64,000 nucleotides of DNA. It comes from Microbacterium luteum. Its GTDB lineage: Bacteria; Actinomycetota; Actinomycetes; Actinomycetales; Microbacteriaceae. Where the stretch lies: assembly GCF_015277875.1 (NCBI RefSeq), contig NZ_CP063814.1, positions 3,162,001 to 3,226,000 of the forward strand. Direction: 5' to 3'. The notes under the pieces were generated by a model, which did no database searches, was not told the DNA's origin, and was given only the letters and a program-made list of their open reading frames with translations. Shown here piece after piece: positions 33,602-41,640 of this stretch; position 1 is the stretch's first letter; each line of letters begins with the position of its first letter. The translations under genes were made by a program, and so were the position numbers.

Positions 33602-34990
33602 GTGACCTCCGCGACCACGACGCTGCTCATCCTCGGAGCCTCGGGAGACCTCACCTCCCGCCTGCTCCTGCCCGCCCTCGGCGAGCTCCTCACCCGAGAA
33701 CCCGATCGCCACGTGCACCTGCGCGGCGCCGGTATGGACGACTGGGACGACACGCACTGGCGCGATGTGGTGAAGACCTCGTTCGCTGCCGGTGACGCCG
33801 ACGCCGCCTTCGCCGCGGTCGATCAGACCACGTACACGCGCGCCGACATCACCAAGGCGGATGACCTGCAGCGCCTTGTCCACGGCGTCGACGGACCCCT
33901 CGCGCTGTACTTCGCCGTTCCGCCGGCGATCGCCGCCCGCGCGTGCGAGGCCCTCGCCGACGTGACCCTTCCCGAGGGCACGATCCTGGCGCTCGAGAAG
34001 CCCTTCGGAACGGATGCCGACAGCGCGCACGCGCTCAACCGCACGCTCGAGCAGCTCGTCCCCGAGAATCAGATCTTCCGCGTCGATCACTTCCTGGGGC
34101 GCTCGACGCTGCTGAACCTGCTCGGCGTGCGCTTCGCGAACCGCGTGATCGAGCCGGTGTGGAACGCCGAGCACGTCGAGAGCGTGCTCGTGCGCTTCGA
34201 CGAGGCGCTCGGCCTCGAGGGACGCGCGGGCTACTACGACAAGGCCGGCGCGATGATCGACATGATCCAGAGCCACCTGCTGCAGGTGCTGGCCTTCCTC
34301 GCGATGACCGCACCCGCATCCCTCGACGAACGCGATCTGCGGGATGCGACCGGCGCGGCCCTGCGCGCGACACACGTGTGGCACGACGACCCCGCGTCCG
34401 CCTCCCGGCGCGCGCGCTACACCGCCGGATCGATCGGGGACCGGACGTTCCCCTCCTACGTCGACGAGCCCGGCGTGGACCCGTCGCGCCACACCGAGAC
34501 GCTCGCCGAGGTGACCTTCGCGGTCGACACCGCGCGCTGGGCGGGCGTACCGTTCACGCTGCGATCGGGCAAGGCGATCGGCGAGCCGGTGCGCGAGATC
34601 GTCGTGCAGTTCCGTCCGGTGCGGCACGTGCCGACGGGGCTCACCGGGGATGCATCGGGCTCGGTCATGCGCTTCTCCCTCGGTCCCGACGTGCTCTCGC
34701 TCGAGCTCAACGTCAACGGCGCCGACGACCCGTTCGAACTCGAGCGCATCGGCCTGACCGCCGACCTCGGCGCCGGCGCGCTCCGGGCCTACGGCGAGGT
34801 GCTCTCGAGCATCCTCGACGGCGATGCCGCCCTCGCGGTGCGCGGGGATGCGGCCGAGCAGTGCTGGCGCATCGTGCAGCCGGTGATCGACGCGTGGCGC
34901 GCCGACGACGTGCCGCTGGACGAGTACCCGGCCGGTGCGGCCAACCCCACCGGCTGGCCGTCGCACGCGACCCCGCCGCTCAAGCACTGA
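33602..34990 (+). CDS. zwf: Glucose-6-phosphate dehydrogenase
   Basis: Oxidises glucose 6-phosphate to the 6-phosphogluconolactone, first step of the oxidative pentose phosphate path. The N-terminal cofactor motif is LGASGDLTSRLLLPAL; the catalytic/substrate segment is IFRVDHFLGRSTLLN (Asp-His near 155), and EKPFG is present near 125. The 462-residue length is at the short end of the family. The GTG at 33602 is preceded by TATCGT (33589-33594) with a 7-nt gap, so a leaderless start is preferred over the GTG three codons earlier. No tal, opcA, pgl or gnd gene is adjacent, so this may be an accessory copy. Confidence 0.88.
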   Translation: MTSATTTLLILGASGDLTSRLLLPALGELLTREPDRHVHLRGAGMDDWDDTHWRDVVKTSFAAGDADAAFAAVDQTTYTRADITKADDLQRLVHGVDGPLALYFAVPPAIAARACEALADVTLPEGTILALEKPFGTDADSAHALNRTLEQLVPENQIFRVDHFLGRSTLLNLLGVRFANRVIEPVWNAEHVESVLVRFDEALGLEGRAGYYDKAGAMIDMIQSHLLQVLAFLAMTAPASLDERDLRDATGAALRATHVWHDDPASASRRARYTAGSIGDRTFPSYVDEPGVDPSRHTETLAEVTFAVDTARWAGVPFTLRSGKAIGEPVREIVVQFRPVRHVPTGLTGDASGSVMRFSLGPDVLSLELNVNGADDPFELERIGLTADLGAGALRAYGEVLSSILDGDAALAVRGDAAEQCWRIVQPVIDAWRADDVPLDEYPAGAANPTGWPSHATPPLKH

Positions 34991-35011
34991 GGCGGGCGCA
35001 GCCGCCGCGAC

Positions 35012-35386
35012 TCAGGCGTGGAGCACCGCGAGCACGTTGCCCGCGGGGTCCCGGAACCACGCGATGTCCGGGCCGTTCTCGCCGCCGCGCACGATGCCCT
35101 TCTCGTCGCCGACGTCGGGGTAGATCCTGGTGTCGACCCCGCGGGCGTTGAGGTCATCGACCGCGGCGTCGATGTCGGGCACGGGGAAGTTCAGGATGGT
35201 GAAGGTCGCCGGCACGTGATCATCCTTGGCGTAGACGAAGATCGCCGCGCCGGATTCGAGTCGAAGCGTGAGGAAGCCCATCGCGTTGTCTTCCACGGTG
35301 AGGCGGAGTGTGTCGCCGTAGAACGTGCGCGCGGCGTCGAGATCGTCGACGGCGAACCCGCTGAAGGCGTCTGTGGTGCGGAACAT
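35012..35386 (-). CDS. VOC family protein (glyoxalase/bleomycin-resistance fold)
   Basis: A 124-residue single-chain member of the vicinal oxygen chelate superfamily with two beta-alpha-beta-beta-beta modules (FSGFAVDDLDAARTFYGDTL at the start; AWFRDPAGNVLAVL at the end, with a potential metal ligand). The ATG at 35386 has GGAGG 6 nt upstream. The superfamily includes dioxygenases, glyoxalases and antibiotic-binding proteins, so function is open. It converges with zwf. Confidence 0.85.
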   Translation of the reverse strand: MFRTTDAFSGFAVDDLDAARTFYGDTLRLTVEDNAMGFLTLRLESGAAIFVYAKDDHVPATFTILNFPVPDIDAAVDDLNARGVDTRIYPDVGDEKGIVRGGENGPDIAWFRDPAGNVLAVLHA

Positions 35387-35452
35387 GGGGCCTCCGAATC
35401 GTCGAAGCAAGCATCCACCCGCGGATGCCCTCAGCGCCAGTGGCGGCGTGCG

Positions 35453-35914
35453 TCAGGAGACGAGGATGCCGTCGGCGTCGGCCCACACGAGGTTGCCGGG
35501 GGTGAAGACCACCCCGCCGATCTCGACGGGCACGTCGACCTCGCCGACGCCGTCCTTGACGCTCTTACGCGGGTTGGATCCGAGGGCTTTCACGCCCAGG
35601 TCGAGCGTGGCGAGCACGTCGCGGTCGCGGATCGCGCCGTAGACGATGACGCCGGCCCATCCGTTCTCGACCGCCGAGGAGGCCATGATGTCGCCCATGA
35701 GGGCCGACTCCAGCGATCCGCCGCCGTCGACGACGAGCACGGCTCCCTCGCCCGGCGTGGCCAGCACATCCTTCACCAGGCCGTTGTCGCGGAAGCACCG
35801 GATCGTGCGGATGGGGCCCTCGAACGCGCGGCGTCCGCCGAGGTCCTGGAACGGCACGGAGACGGAGGCGAGGGCGTCTCCGCGCTCGTCGTAGAGATCG
35901 GCGGTCGCGGTCAT
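35453..35914 (-). CDS. RraA family protein (regulator of RNase E / HMG aldolase fold)
   Basis: A 153-residue protein of the RraA/4-hydroxy-4-methyl-2-oxoglutarate aldolase family. The marks are TADLYDE at 4-10, [19 protein letters not shown] near 60-78 and [28 protein letters not shown] near 85-112, containing the Arg-Asp pair of the active site. It may inhibit RNase E-like enzymes or cleave 2-oxo acids; sequence alone does not decide. Start ATG at 35914 is preceded by TAGCGT (reverse strand) with a 6-nt gap. Confidence 0.87.
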   Translation of the reverse strand: MTATADLYDERGDALASVSVPFQDLGGRRAFEGPIRTIRCFRDNGLVKDVLATPGEGAVLVVDGGGSLESALMGDIMASSAVENGWAGVIVYGAIRDRDVLATLDLGVKALGSNPRKSVKDGVGEVDVPVEIGGVVFTPGNLVWADADGILVS

Positions 35915-36016
35915 GCGCCCACGCTACCGGCGTGCGGGAATGAATTCGCGCGAATGTTGTTTCAGGAGTGCGACGGACGACGGGGCCCGCCGGATCCTTT
36001 CGAGAATGGAGTTCCC

Positions 36017-36601
36017 ATGACCCTGCTGCAGGACCGCACCGCCGACACCGATCACCCCGTGCTCGACGTGATCGCCGAACGATGGAGCACGCGGGTGTTC
36101 GACACCGACACCCCGCTCGACGAGTCAGCGCTGCGCCGAGCCCTCGAGGCCGCCCGCTGGGCGCCGTCGGCCAACAACTCCCAGCCGTGGCGCTTCATCG
36201 TGGCCCGCCGCGGATCCGCTCCGCACGCCGCCCTCGTCGACACCCTCGGCGGCTTCAACAGGGCGTGGGCGCGCGATGCCGCAGCCCTCGTCGTGTTCGT
36301 CGCCCAGACCTCGCGCGATGACGGCACGCCGCAGCGGTGGGCCGAGTACGACACCGGACAGGCATCCGCCTACTTCAGCCTGCAGGCGCACGCGGCCGGA
36401 CTCGCCACGCACCAGATGGGCGGCTTCGACCACGACGCCGTCGCGCGGGCCTTCGAGCTCGGCGCGAACCTCGAACCGGTCACGATCATCGCCATCGGAA
36501 CCATCGGATCCCACGCCGGCATCTCCGAGGAGCTCCGCCAGCGCGAGAACGCCCCGCGCGTGCGTCGCGCCCTCGACGCCTCGGTCCTTCTCGACGCCTG
36601 A
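36017..36601 (+). CDS. Nitroreductase family protein
   Basis: A 194-residue FMN-dependent oxidoreductase of the nitroreductase fold. The N-terminal ERWSTRVFD motif (FMN phosphate contact), AARWAPSANNSQPWRFIV near 45-62 and the late ELGANLEPVTIIAIGTIG segment are typical. Relatives reduce nitro groups, quinones or activated alkenes with NAD(P)H. ATG at 36017 with GGAG 5-6 nt upstream. Convergent with the ArsR-type gene across a GC-rich hairpin. Confidence 0.87.
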   Translation: MTLLQDRTADTDHPVLDVIAERWSTRVFDTDTPLDESALRRALEAARWAPSANNSQPWRFIVARRGSAPHAALVDTLGGFNRAWARDAAALVVFVAQTSRDDGTPQRWAEYDTGQASAYFSLQAHAAGLATHQMGGFDHDAVARAFELGANLEPVTIIAIGTIGSHAGISEELRQRENAPRVRRALDASVLLDA

Positions 36602-36638
36602 CCCGCATCCGCTGGCGTCACCCTCCCGTGACCCCCGG

Positions 36639-36669
36639 CCGCCCCGGCTGGGTCAGGGGGCCGGGGCGG
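36639..36669. terminator. Possible GC-rich hairpin terminator
   Basis: CCGCCCCGG at 36639-36647 pairs with CCGGGGCGG at 36661-36669 around a 13-nt loop, lying across the 3' end of the ArsR-type gene between two convergent genes. There is no T tract. Confidence 0.4.
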
Positions 36670-37219
36670 GGCCGGCCTGATCGCCGGTCACGCCGATCCG
36701 CTGCGCCAGCTGGTCCGGGCGGGGGTTGAGGTCGGGATGTGTCACGGCGACGAACGAGTACGCGTCGCCGTCGGGATCGGGGCCGCGCTCCTTGAACTCG
36801 ATCGCCAGCTCGAACACGCGCCGGTCCAGCTCCGCCTTGTGCTCGGCGTTCAGGCGCAGTCCGAGCCACGTGAAGCGCACGTCCGCCGGATCGACGCCCT
36901 CCAGCTGCTGCCGCATCGTCTCGATCAGCACGACGGACTGGTTCGCGCCGAGCGATGTGCGCCACGACAGTCCCGTCGCCTTGTACGGCACCTCGCGCGC
37001 GCCGCGCCGCCCGGCACGCTCCGGCTCGGGCGCGAGCATCCCCGCCTCCACGAGCGTGCGCACGTGGTGCAGCATCGTGCCGGGGTTCACATCCAGCAGC
37101 TCGGCGAGCTCCTTGTTCGTGCGTGCGTCGAACCCGCACAGACGCAGGATGCGCAGGCGAAGCGGCGAACTCAGGGCGCGCGCGGCGAACTCGGCCTGCT
37201 GCTGCTCGTCTCGTTCCAC
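36653..37219 (-). CDS. ArsR-type winged-helix transcriptional regulator
   Basis: A 188-residue regulator. Residues 10-80 form the winged helix (LSSPLRLRILRLCG, TNKELAELLDVNPGTMLHHVRTLVEAGML), and a helical C-terminal region of about 100 residues probably dimerises and senses the ligand. It is not of the small metal-sensor form, since no Cys cluster is visible. GTG at 37219 with GGAGG upstream. It is divergent from an MFS exporter gene and two matching inverted repeats lie between them, so it most likely represses the exporter and perhaps itself. Confidence 0.87.
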   Translation of the reverse strand: MERDEQQQAEFAARALSSPLRLRILRLCGFDARTNKELAELLDVNPGTMLHHVRTLVEAGMLAPEPERAGRRGAREVPYKATGLSWRTSLGANQSVVLIETMRQQLEGVDPADVRFTWLGLRLNAEHKAELDRRVFELAIEFKERGPDPDGDAYSFVAVTHPDLNPRPDQLAQRIGVTGDQAGPAPAP

Positions 37220-37247
37220 GCCTCCACCGTACGTGACACGCCGCAGT

Positions 37248-37265
37248 GATTGACAGAACTCAATC
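37248..37265. promoter_or_regulatory. Inverted-repeat operator 1 (GATTGA-N6-TCAATC)
   Basis: Perfect 6-bp arms with a 6-bp spacer. It overlaps the candidate -35 element TTGACA (37250-37255) of the MFS gene. Its centre is 32 bp from the centre of operator 2, close to three helical turns. Confidence 0.65.
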
Positions 37266-37279
37266 TATCCCCTCAGACT
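37250..37279 (+). promoter_or_regulatory. Candidate promoter of the MFS gene
   Basis: TTGACA at 37250-37255, an 18-bp spacer and CAGACT at 37274-37279, followed by 7 nt and the ATG. The -10 is weak by consensus but has the same distance to the start codon as the other leaderless-type promoters here. Both operators overlap it. Confidence 0.5.
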
Positions 37280-37297
37280 GATTGGCATGTCCCAATC
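37280..37297. promoter_or_regulatory. Inverted-repeat operator 2 (GATTGG-N6-CCAATC)
   Basis: The repeat extends to 8-bp perfect arms (CTGATTGG at 37278-37285 and CCAATCAG at 37292-37299). The start codon of the MFS gene (37287-37289) lies in the spacer, so a bound repressor would sit on the transcription start. Confidence 0.7.
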
Positions 37298-38579
37298 AGA
37301 CGGGGTGGATGACGTCCCCGCCACCAAGACCTCGCTGTGGCGCGACGCGAACTTCCTCACCCTGTGGAGCGGTCAGTCCCTCGCGCAGTTCGGCGCGCAG
37401 ATCACCGAACTGGCCGTTCCGGTGCTCGCCGTGCTGCTGCTCGGCGCATCCGAGTTCGAGATCGGCGTGCTCAACGCCGCCAACGTCGCCGCCTTCCTGC
37501 TGGTGGGCCTGCCCGCCGGCGCCTGGATCGACCGCCTGCGCAAGCGCCACGTCATGATCGCGGCCGACGTCGTGCGCGCCCTCGCGCTCGCGGCGGTGCC
37601 GGCGCTGTGGATGCTCGGGATTCTGGAGATCTGGCAGCTGGTCGCCATCGCGTTCGTGGTCGGGGTCGCGACGGTCTTCTTCGACGTGTCGTATCAGAGC
37701 ATCGTCCCGTCGCTCGTGCGACCCCGGCAGATCGCCGAGGCGAACGGCAAGCTGCAGGCCACCTACGAGCTCGCGAACATCGCCGGCCCCGGCATCGGCG
37801 GCTGGCTCGTCGGCGTGCTCACCGCCCCGGTCGCGATGCTCGCGACCGCAGGCACGTACGCCGTGTCGGTCGTCGCGCTGCTGCTCACGCGCGACCGCGA
37901 GGAGCCGCGCGCCGCCGATGACCGCGCGCCGATCCTGCACGAGATCCGGGAGGGGCTGCAGTTCGTCTTCGGCGAGCGACTCCTGCGGCGGATCGTCGGC
38001 ACGACCGCCACGTCGAACTTCTTCGCCGTCATCTCCACGACGCTCCTCCCCCTGTTCCTGCTGCGCGAGCTGGGCTTCACCCCCGCCGCGATGGGCGTGG
38101 TGTTCTCCCTCGGCGCGGTCGGCGGACTCCTCGGCGCCATCGCGACACCGCACATCGTCGCGCGCGTGGGCGAAGCCCGCGCCATCCCTCTCAGCGCCAT
38201 CGGGTGCAGCCTCGCCGCCCTCGTGCTCCCGGTCGCCGCGATCACCCCGGCCTTCGCCTTCCCCCTGCTGGTCGTGCAGTCGTTCGTGCTGAGCTTCCTG
38301 GTGCTGCTGTACAACATCACCCAGGTGACCTTCCGGCAGCGGATCACGCCGCCGCGCCTGCTCGGACGCATGAATGCCTCGGTGCGGTTCATCGTATGGG
38401 GCGTCATGCCGCTGGCGGCACTGCTCGCCGGTGGGCTCGGCACGTGGCTCGGCGTCATCCCGACCATGTGGATCGGCGCGATCGGGCAGCTTCTGGCCGC
38501 CGGCTTCGTGCTGTTCGGTCCGTTCTGGAGCCTCCGCCGCCTGCCCGATGCCCCCACCGCCGGGTCGTCCCGCGGGTAG
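37287..38579 (+). CDS. MFS transporter (drug-efflux type)
   Basis: A 430-residue major facilitator with twelve predicted helices. The N-terminal NFLTLWSGQSLAQFGAQITELAVPVLAV and the loop GLPAGAWIDRLRKRHVMI are typical of the antibiotic-exporter group related to enterobactin/macrolide exporters. The start ATG lies inside an operator of the divergent ArsR-type regulator, so expression is probably induced by a compound sensed by that protein. Substrate unknown. Confidence 0.9.
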   Translation: MSQSDGVDDVPATKTSLWRDANFLTLWSGQSLAQFGAQITELAVPVLAVLLLGASEFEIGVLNAANVAAFLLVGLPAGAWIDRLRKRHVMIAADVVRALALAAVPALWMLGILEIWQLVAIAFVVGVATVFFDVSYQSIVPSLVRPRQIAEANGKLQATYELANIAGPGIGGWLVGVLTAPVAMLATAGTYAVSVVALLLTRDREEPRAADDRAPILHEIREGLQFVFGERLLRRIVGTTATSNFFAVISTTLLPLFLLRELGFTPAAMGVVFSLGAVGGLLGAIATPHIVARVGEARAIPLSAIGCSLAALVLPVAAITPAFAFPLLVVQSFVLSFLVLLYNITQVTFRQRITPPRLLGRMNASVRFIVWGVMPLAALLAGGLGTWLGVIPTMWIGAIGQLLAAGFVLFGPFWSLRRLPDAPTAGSSRG

Positions 38580-38631
38580 TCCCGCCGGCGAAGCGACCCG
38601 ACGCGGTGCGCGGCGTGCCTAGAGTGGCCAC

Positions 38632-39735
38632 ATGGCCGCCCCCCGGATCGTCGCGATCGGAACCGCCGTACCGACCGCGCGTCTGACGCAGGACGAGGTG
38701 CGCGACATGTTCGCCGCGCAGCCGGGAACCAGCCGACTCACACAGCGCCTCATCCACGCCGCGTTCGACGCCGCCGACATCGAGACGCGCCACAGCGTGC
38801 TGTCCCAACTCGCATCCGGGCAGGCCGCCGACCCGACGGAGGCGCTGTTCCGGGATGCCGCCGGCACCCTGCACGCGCCGACGACCGGCGAGCGTAACGA
38901 CCTCTACGTGCGGCACGCGCCCGGACTCTACGCACGGGCGGCACGGGCCGCACTGACCGACGCGCAGGTGGCCGCATCCGAGATCACGCACGTCGTGACC
39001 GTCTCGTGCACCGGATTCTTCGCCCCCGGCCCCGACTACCGTCTCGTGCGCCACCTCGACCTGCGCCCCGATGTCGAGCGCTACCACCTGGGGTTCATCG
39101 GATGCGCCGCGGCCCTTCCCGCCCTGCGCGTCGCCGAGCGGCTCGCCCGGTCCGACCCCGGCGCGGTCGTCCTCGTCGTGTGCGCGGAGCTGTGCTCGCT
39201 GCACATCCGGGTCTCCGATGATCCGCAGCAGATCGTGGCGGCGTCCGTCTTCGGCGACGGGGCGGGGGCGGCGATCGTCACCGGCGCGCCCGGGATCGGT
39301 CGGGCGGGCGGCCTCGAGCTGGCGGATTTCGCGACGACCCTCACCTCGGAGGGCGAGACCGACATGACGTGGACGATCGGCGACCACGGGTTCGAGATGA
39401 TCCTGTCCGCCGAGGTGCCGCGCATCATCGGGCGCGAGATCCGCGACGCCGTGGGACCGGTGCTCGACGGCGTCGACGCGTGGGCGGTGCATCCCGGCGG
39501 GCGCAGCGTGCTCGACCGCGTCGAGAGCGGGCTGGATCTCGACCCGCAGGCGCTCGAGGCCTCCCGGCATGTGCTTCGGACCTACGGCAACATGTCCAGC
39601 GCGACGCTGCTGTTCATCCTGCGCGACCAGCTCGCCGACGACGCCGTCGCCGACGGTCGCACGGTCGGGGCGCTCGCCTTCGGGCCGGGCCTCACGGTCG
39701 AGTCGGCCCGCCTGACCAAGCGGACCCCCCGATGA
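38632..39735 (+). CDS. Type III polyketide synthase
   Basis: A 367-residue chalcone/stilbene synthase-fold enzyme with the complete triad: Cys126 (TVSCTGFFAPGPD), His287 (WAVHPGGRSVLD) and Asn320 (YGNMSSAT). It condenses malonyl- or methylmalonyl-CoA onto a starter, probably a long acyl chain, to give alkylresorcinol- or pyrone-type phenolics; the starter is inference from relatives such as SrsA. The ATG at 38632 has TAGAGT 6 nt upstream (38620-38625). Its stop overlaps the methyltransferase start (ATGA), giving an operon of synthase, methyltransferase and hydroxylase. Confidence 0.92.
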   Translation: MAAPRIVAIGTAVPTARLTQDEVRDMFAAQPGTSRLTQRLIHAAFDAADIETRHSVLSQLASGQAADPTEALFRDAAGTLHAPTTGERNDLYVRHAPGLYARAARAALTDAQVAASEITHVVTVSCTGFFAPGPDYRLVRHLDLRPDVERYHLGFIGCAAALPALRVAERLARSDPGAVVLVVCAELCSLHIRVSDDPQQIVAASVFGDGAGAAIVTGAPGIGRAGGLELADFATTLTSEGETDMTWTIGDHGFEMILSAEVPRIIGREIRDAVGPVLDGVDAWAVHPGGRSVLDRVESGLDLDPQALEASRHVLRTYGNMSSATLLFILRDQLADDAVADGRTVGALAFGPGLTVESARLTKRTPR

Positions 39736-40433
39736 CGCTCGCCGCGCGCGACACGGCGCTGCGCGAGCTGATGGACGACCCCGCCTGCGATCCGGTGCGA
39801 CTGGATGCGACCCTGCGGCGCTTCGACCTCGTCAACCGCCTCGTGTCCGGCTGGGGCACCGTCTACCGCTCCCGCCTGCGGTCGTATCTCCGCGGCCTGG
39901 AGCGCCCCGCGCGCGTGCTCGACCTGGGCTGCGGCGGAGGCGACCTGGTGCGGCGGCTCGCCGCCGCCACCGCGCGCGACGGCCTCGCGGTCACCGTCGT
40001 CGGCGCCGATCCCGACCCCCGGGCGCATCGGGTGGCGACCTCTACGCCTGCGCCGCCGAACGCGGCGTTCGTGTGCGCCGACGCGGCCGCGCTCGTCGCG
40101 CGCGGAGAGCGCTTCGACGCGGTGGTCTCCAACCACGTGCTCCATCACCTCGACGACGCTCTGCCCGCCGTCGTGGCGGCATCCGCGTCGCTCGCCCGAG
40201 GTCCCGTGCTGCACGGCGACATCGCCCGCGGGCGTCTCGCCTACGGGCTCTATGCGGTGGGCATCACGCCGCTCGCGCCCGGTACCTTCCTGCGCACCGA
40301 CGGACTTCGCTCCATTCGTCGCAGCTTCACGCCGGCCGAGCTTCGCGCCACCCTCGCCGCGGTTCCGGGGCGCTGGACGGTCTCGACACCGGCGCCGTTC
40401 CGGGTGCTGGCCGAGGGGTCGGGCCGTGCGTGA
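39732..40433 (+). CDS. Class I SAM-dependent methyltransferase
   Basis: A 233-residue methyltransferase with motif I VLDLGCGGGDLVRRLA near 62 and VVSNHVLHHLDDALP near 130, of the methyltransferase domain 11/25 group. It is coupled by ATGA overlap to the type III PKS gene and overlaps the flavin monooxygenase gene by 8 bp, so it is predicted to methylate the polyketide product or its oxidised form. The SrsB enzyme of the best studied comparable cluster is a membrane methyltransferase of a different family, so this is a functional substitution at most. Confidence 0.88.
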   Translation: MTLAARDTALRELMDDPACDPVRLDATLRRFDLVNRLVSGWGTVYRSRLRSYLRGLERPARVLDLGCGGGDLVRRLAAATARDGLAVTVVGADPDPRAHRVATSTPAPPNAAFVCADAAALVARGERFDAVVSNHVLHHLDDALPAVVAASASLARGPVLHGDIARGRLAYGLYAVGITPLAPGTFLRTDGLRSIRRSFTPAELRATLAAVPGRWTVSTPAPFRVLAEGSGRA

Positions 40434-41568
40434 GGTGATCGTCGTCGGCGCGGGGCCGGTCGGGATGCTGCTGGCCGGCGAGCTGTCGCGCCTCGGTGTC
40501 GACGTGGAGCTTCTCGAGCGTCGCCCGTCGGCCGGGGGCGGCACACGCGCGATCGGCGTGCACTCCCCGGTGCTCGCCACCCTCGAGCCGTCGGGCCTCA
40601 CGGAGCGGGTGCTCGCCTCCGCCGCACGCGTCACGCGCGGCGAGGCGCGGTCCCGAGGCGACGTGCTCGGCGTGGTGCGGTTCGACCGGCTCTCGCGCCG
40701 GTTCCCATTCGTCGCGACACTGCCGCAGGCGGCGACCGAGGCCGTGCTCGCAGAGGCCGCACCTGAGCCGGTGCGCTCGGCGACCGTCACGGCGGTGCTG
40801 CCGGCGCCGGACCACGTGCGCGTGCGCGCCGCCGTCTCCGGGGGGATCACCGAGCGCGACGCACGCGTCGTGGTCGTCGCGACCGGCTCCGGCGGACGCG
40901 ACGTCGTCTATCGCACCGACGCGCTCGCACGGCGCTTGTATCCGGACCGCTACCTGATGACGGATGCGACCGCCGCGATCGACGCGGACACCTCGGTCGC
41001 GGCTGTGCACCTCGACGCCGCCGGCGTGCTGGAGTCGTTTCCGCTGCCGGGCGGCCGGCGGCGGTTCGTCGCGTGGGACGCCGCCCCGCACGCATCCGAC
41101 ACCGCCGCGACGCGAGGCGCGCGCCTGCGCGAGGCGATGGCCGTTCGCGGCGAGGCGCAGGCGGGCGAGGGCGTGGCTGCGGCGACCTCGTTCGGCGTGC
41201 GGAGGATGGTCGCGCCGCGCATGCGCCGCGACCGCATCCTCACCGTCGGCGACACCGCCCATGAGGTGAGCCCGATCGGCGGGCAGGGCATGAACCTGGG
41301 TCTGCTCGACGCGATGACCCTCGCGCCGCTGCTGGCGAAGTGGATGCGCACGGGCACCGCGCCGACGACCCTCGACGCGTGGGAGCGCCGGCGCGTTCGA
41401 TCGGCACGCGTGTCCGCGGCGATCGCGGCCGGCAACACCGCGCTCGGGCGCCCCGCCTCGCGCCGCATCGACCGCCTGCGCACGGGCGCGCTGCGCGCCC
41501 TGCTGGCCACACCCGCATCCCTCGTTCTCGCCCACGCCTACGCGATGGGCTTCGACGCCGACGCCTGA
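40426..41568 (+). CDS. FAD-dependent monooxygenase
   Basis: A 380-residue group A flavoprotein hydroxylase. The FAD motif IVVGAGPVGMLLAGEL is at the N-terminus, an Arg-rich RTAGVH-like segment GTRAIGVHSPVLATLE follows near 40, and the GD motif RILTVGDTAHEVSPIGGQGMN lies near 275. The start GTG overlaps the methyltransferase gene by 8 bp. In the comparable srs cluster a flavin hydroxylase converts alkylresorcinols to hydroquinones or quinones, which is the likely role here. The predicted protein has no membrane helix except a hydrophobic C-terminal stretch. Confidence 0.87.
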   Translation: MREVIVVGAGPVGMLLAGELSRLGVDVELLERRPSAGGGTRAIGVHSPVLATLEPSGLTERVLASAARVTRGEARSRGDVLGVVRFDRLSRRFPFVATLPQAATEAVLAEAAPEPVRSATVTAVLPAPDHVRVRAAVSGGITERDARVVVVATGSGGRDVVYRTDALARRLYPDRYLMTDATAAIDADTSVAAVHLDAAGVLESFPLPGGRRRFVAWDAAPHASDTAATRGARLREAMAVRGEAQAGEGVAAATSFGVRRMVAPRMRRDRILTVGDTAHEVSPIGGQGMNLGLLDAMTLAPLLAKWMRTGTAPTTLDAWERRRVRSARVSAAIAAGNTALGRPASRRIDRLRTGALRALLATPASLVLAHAYAMGFDADA

Positions 41569-41586
41569 GGCGACCCCGGCCCGGCC

Positions 41587-41622
41587 GGCAGCGCAGGCAG
41601 CGCAGGCAGCGCGGGCAGCGCG
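41587..41622. repeat. Four-unit GGCAGCGCR 9-bp tandem repeat
   Basis: Four consecutive 9-bp units, followed by nine consecutive G residues at 41630-41638, between the convergent monooxygenase and prenyltransferase genes. Like the array at 31452-31559 it would read as Gly-X-Y triplets in one frame but lies after a stop codon. Confidence 0.75.
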
Positions 41623-41640
41623 ACCATGCGGGGGGGGGAG

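Noticed and set aside
29500..33795. A 1431-codon open frame on the plus strand running across the ABC exporter genes, the repeat region and the antisense of the GH15 gene
   Set aside because: It crosses several recognised genes and palindromic elements, its translation has no domain and is dominated by Arg/Pro/Ala, and it exists only because stop codons are rare in very GC-rich DNA.
38632..39735. Ketoacyl-ACP synthase III (FabH) as an alternative for the type III PKS
   Set aside because: The Cys-His-Asn context (SCTGFFAPGPD, HPGG, GNMSS) and length match chalcone-synthase-like enzymes, and no ACP or fatty acid genes are adjacent.
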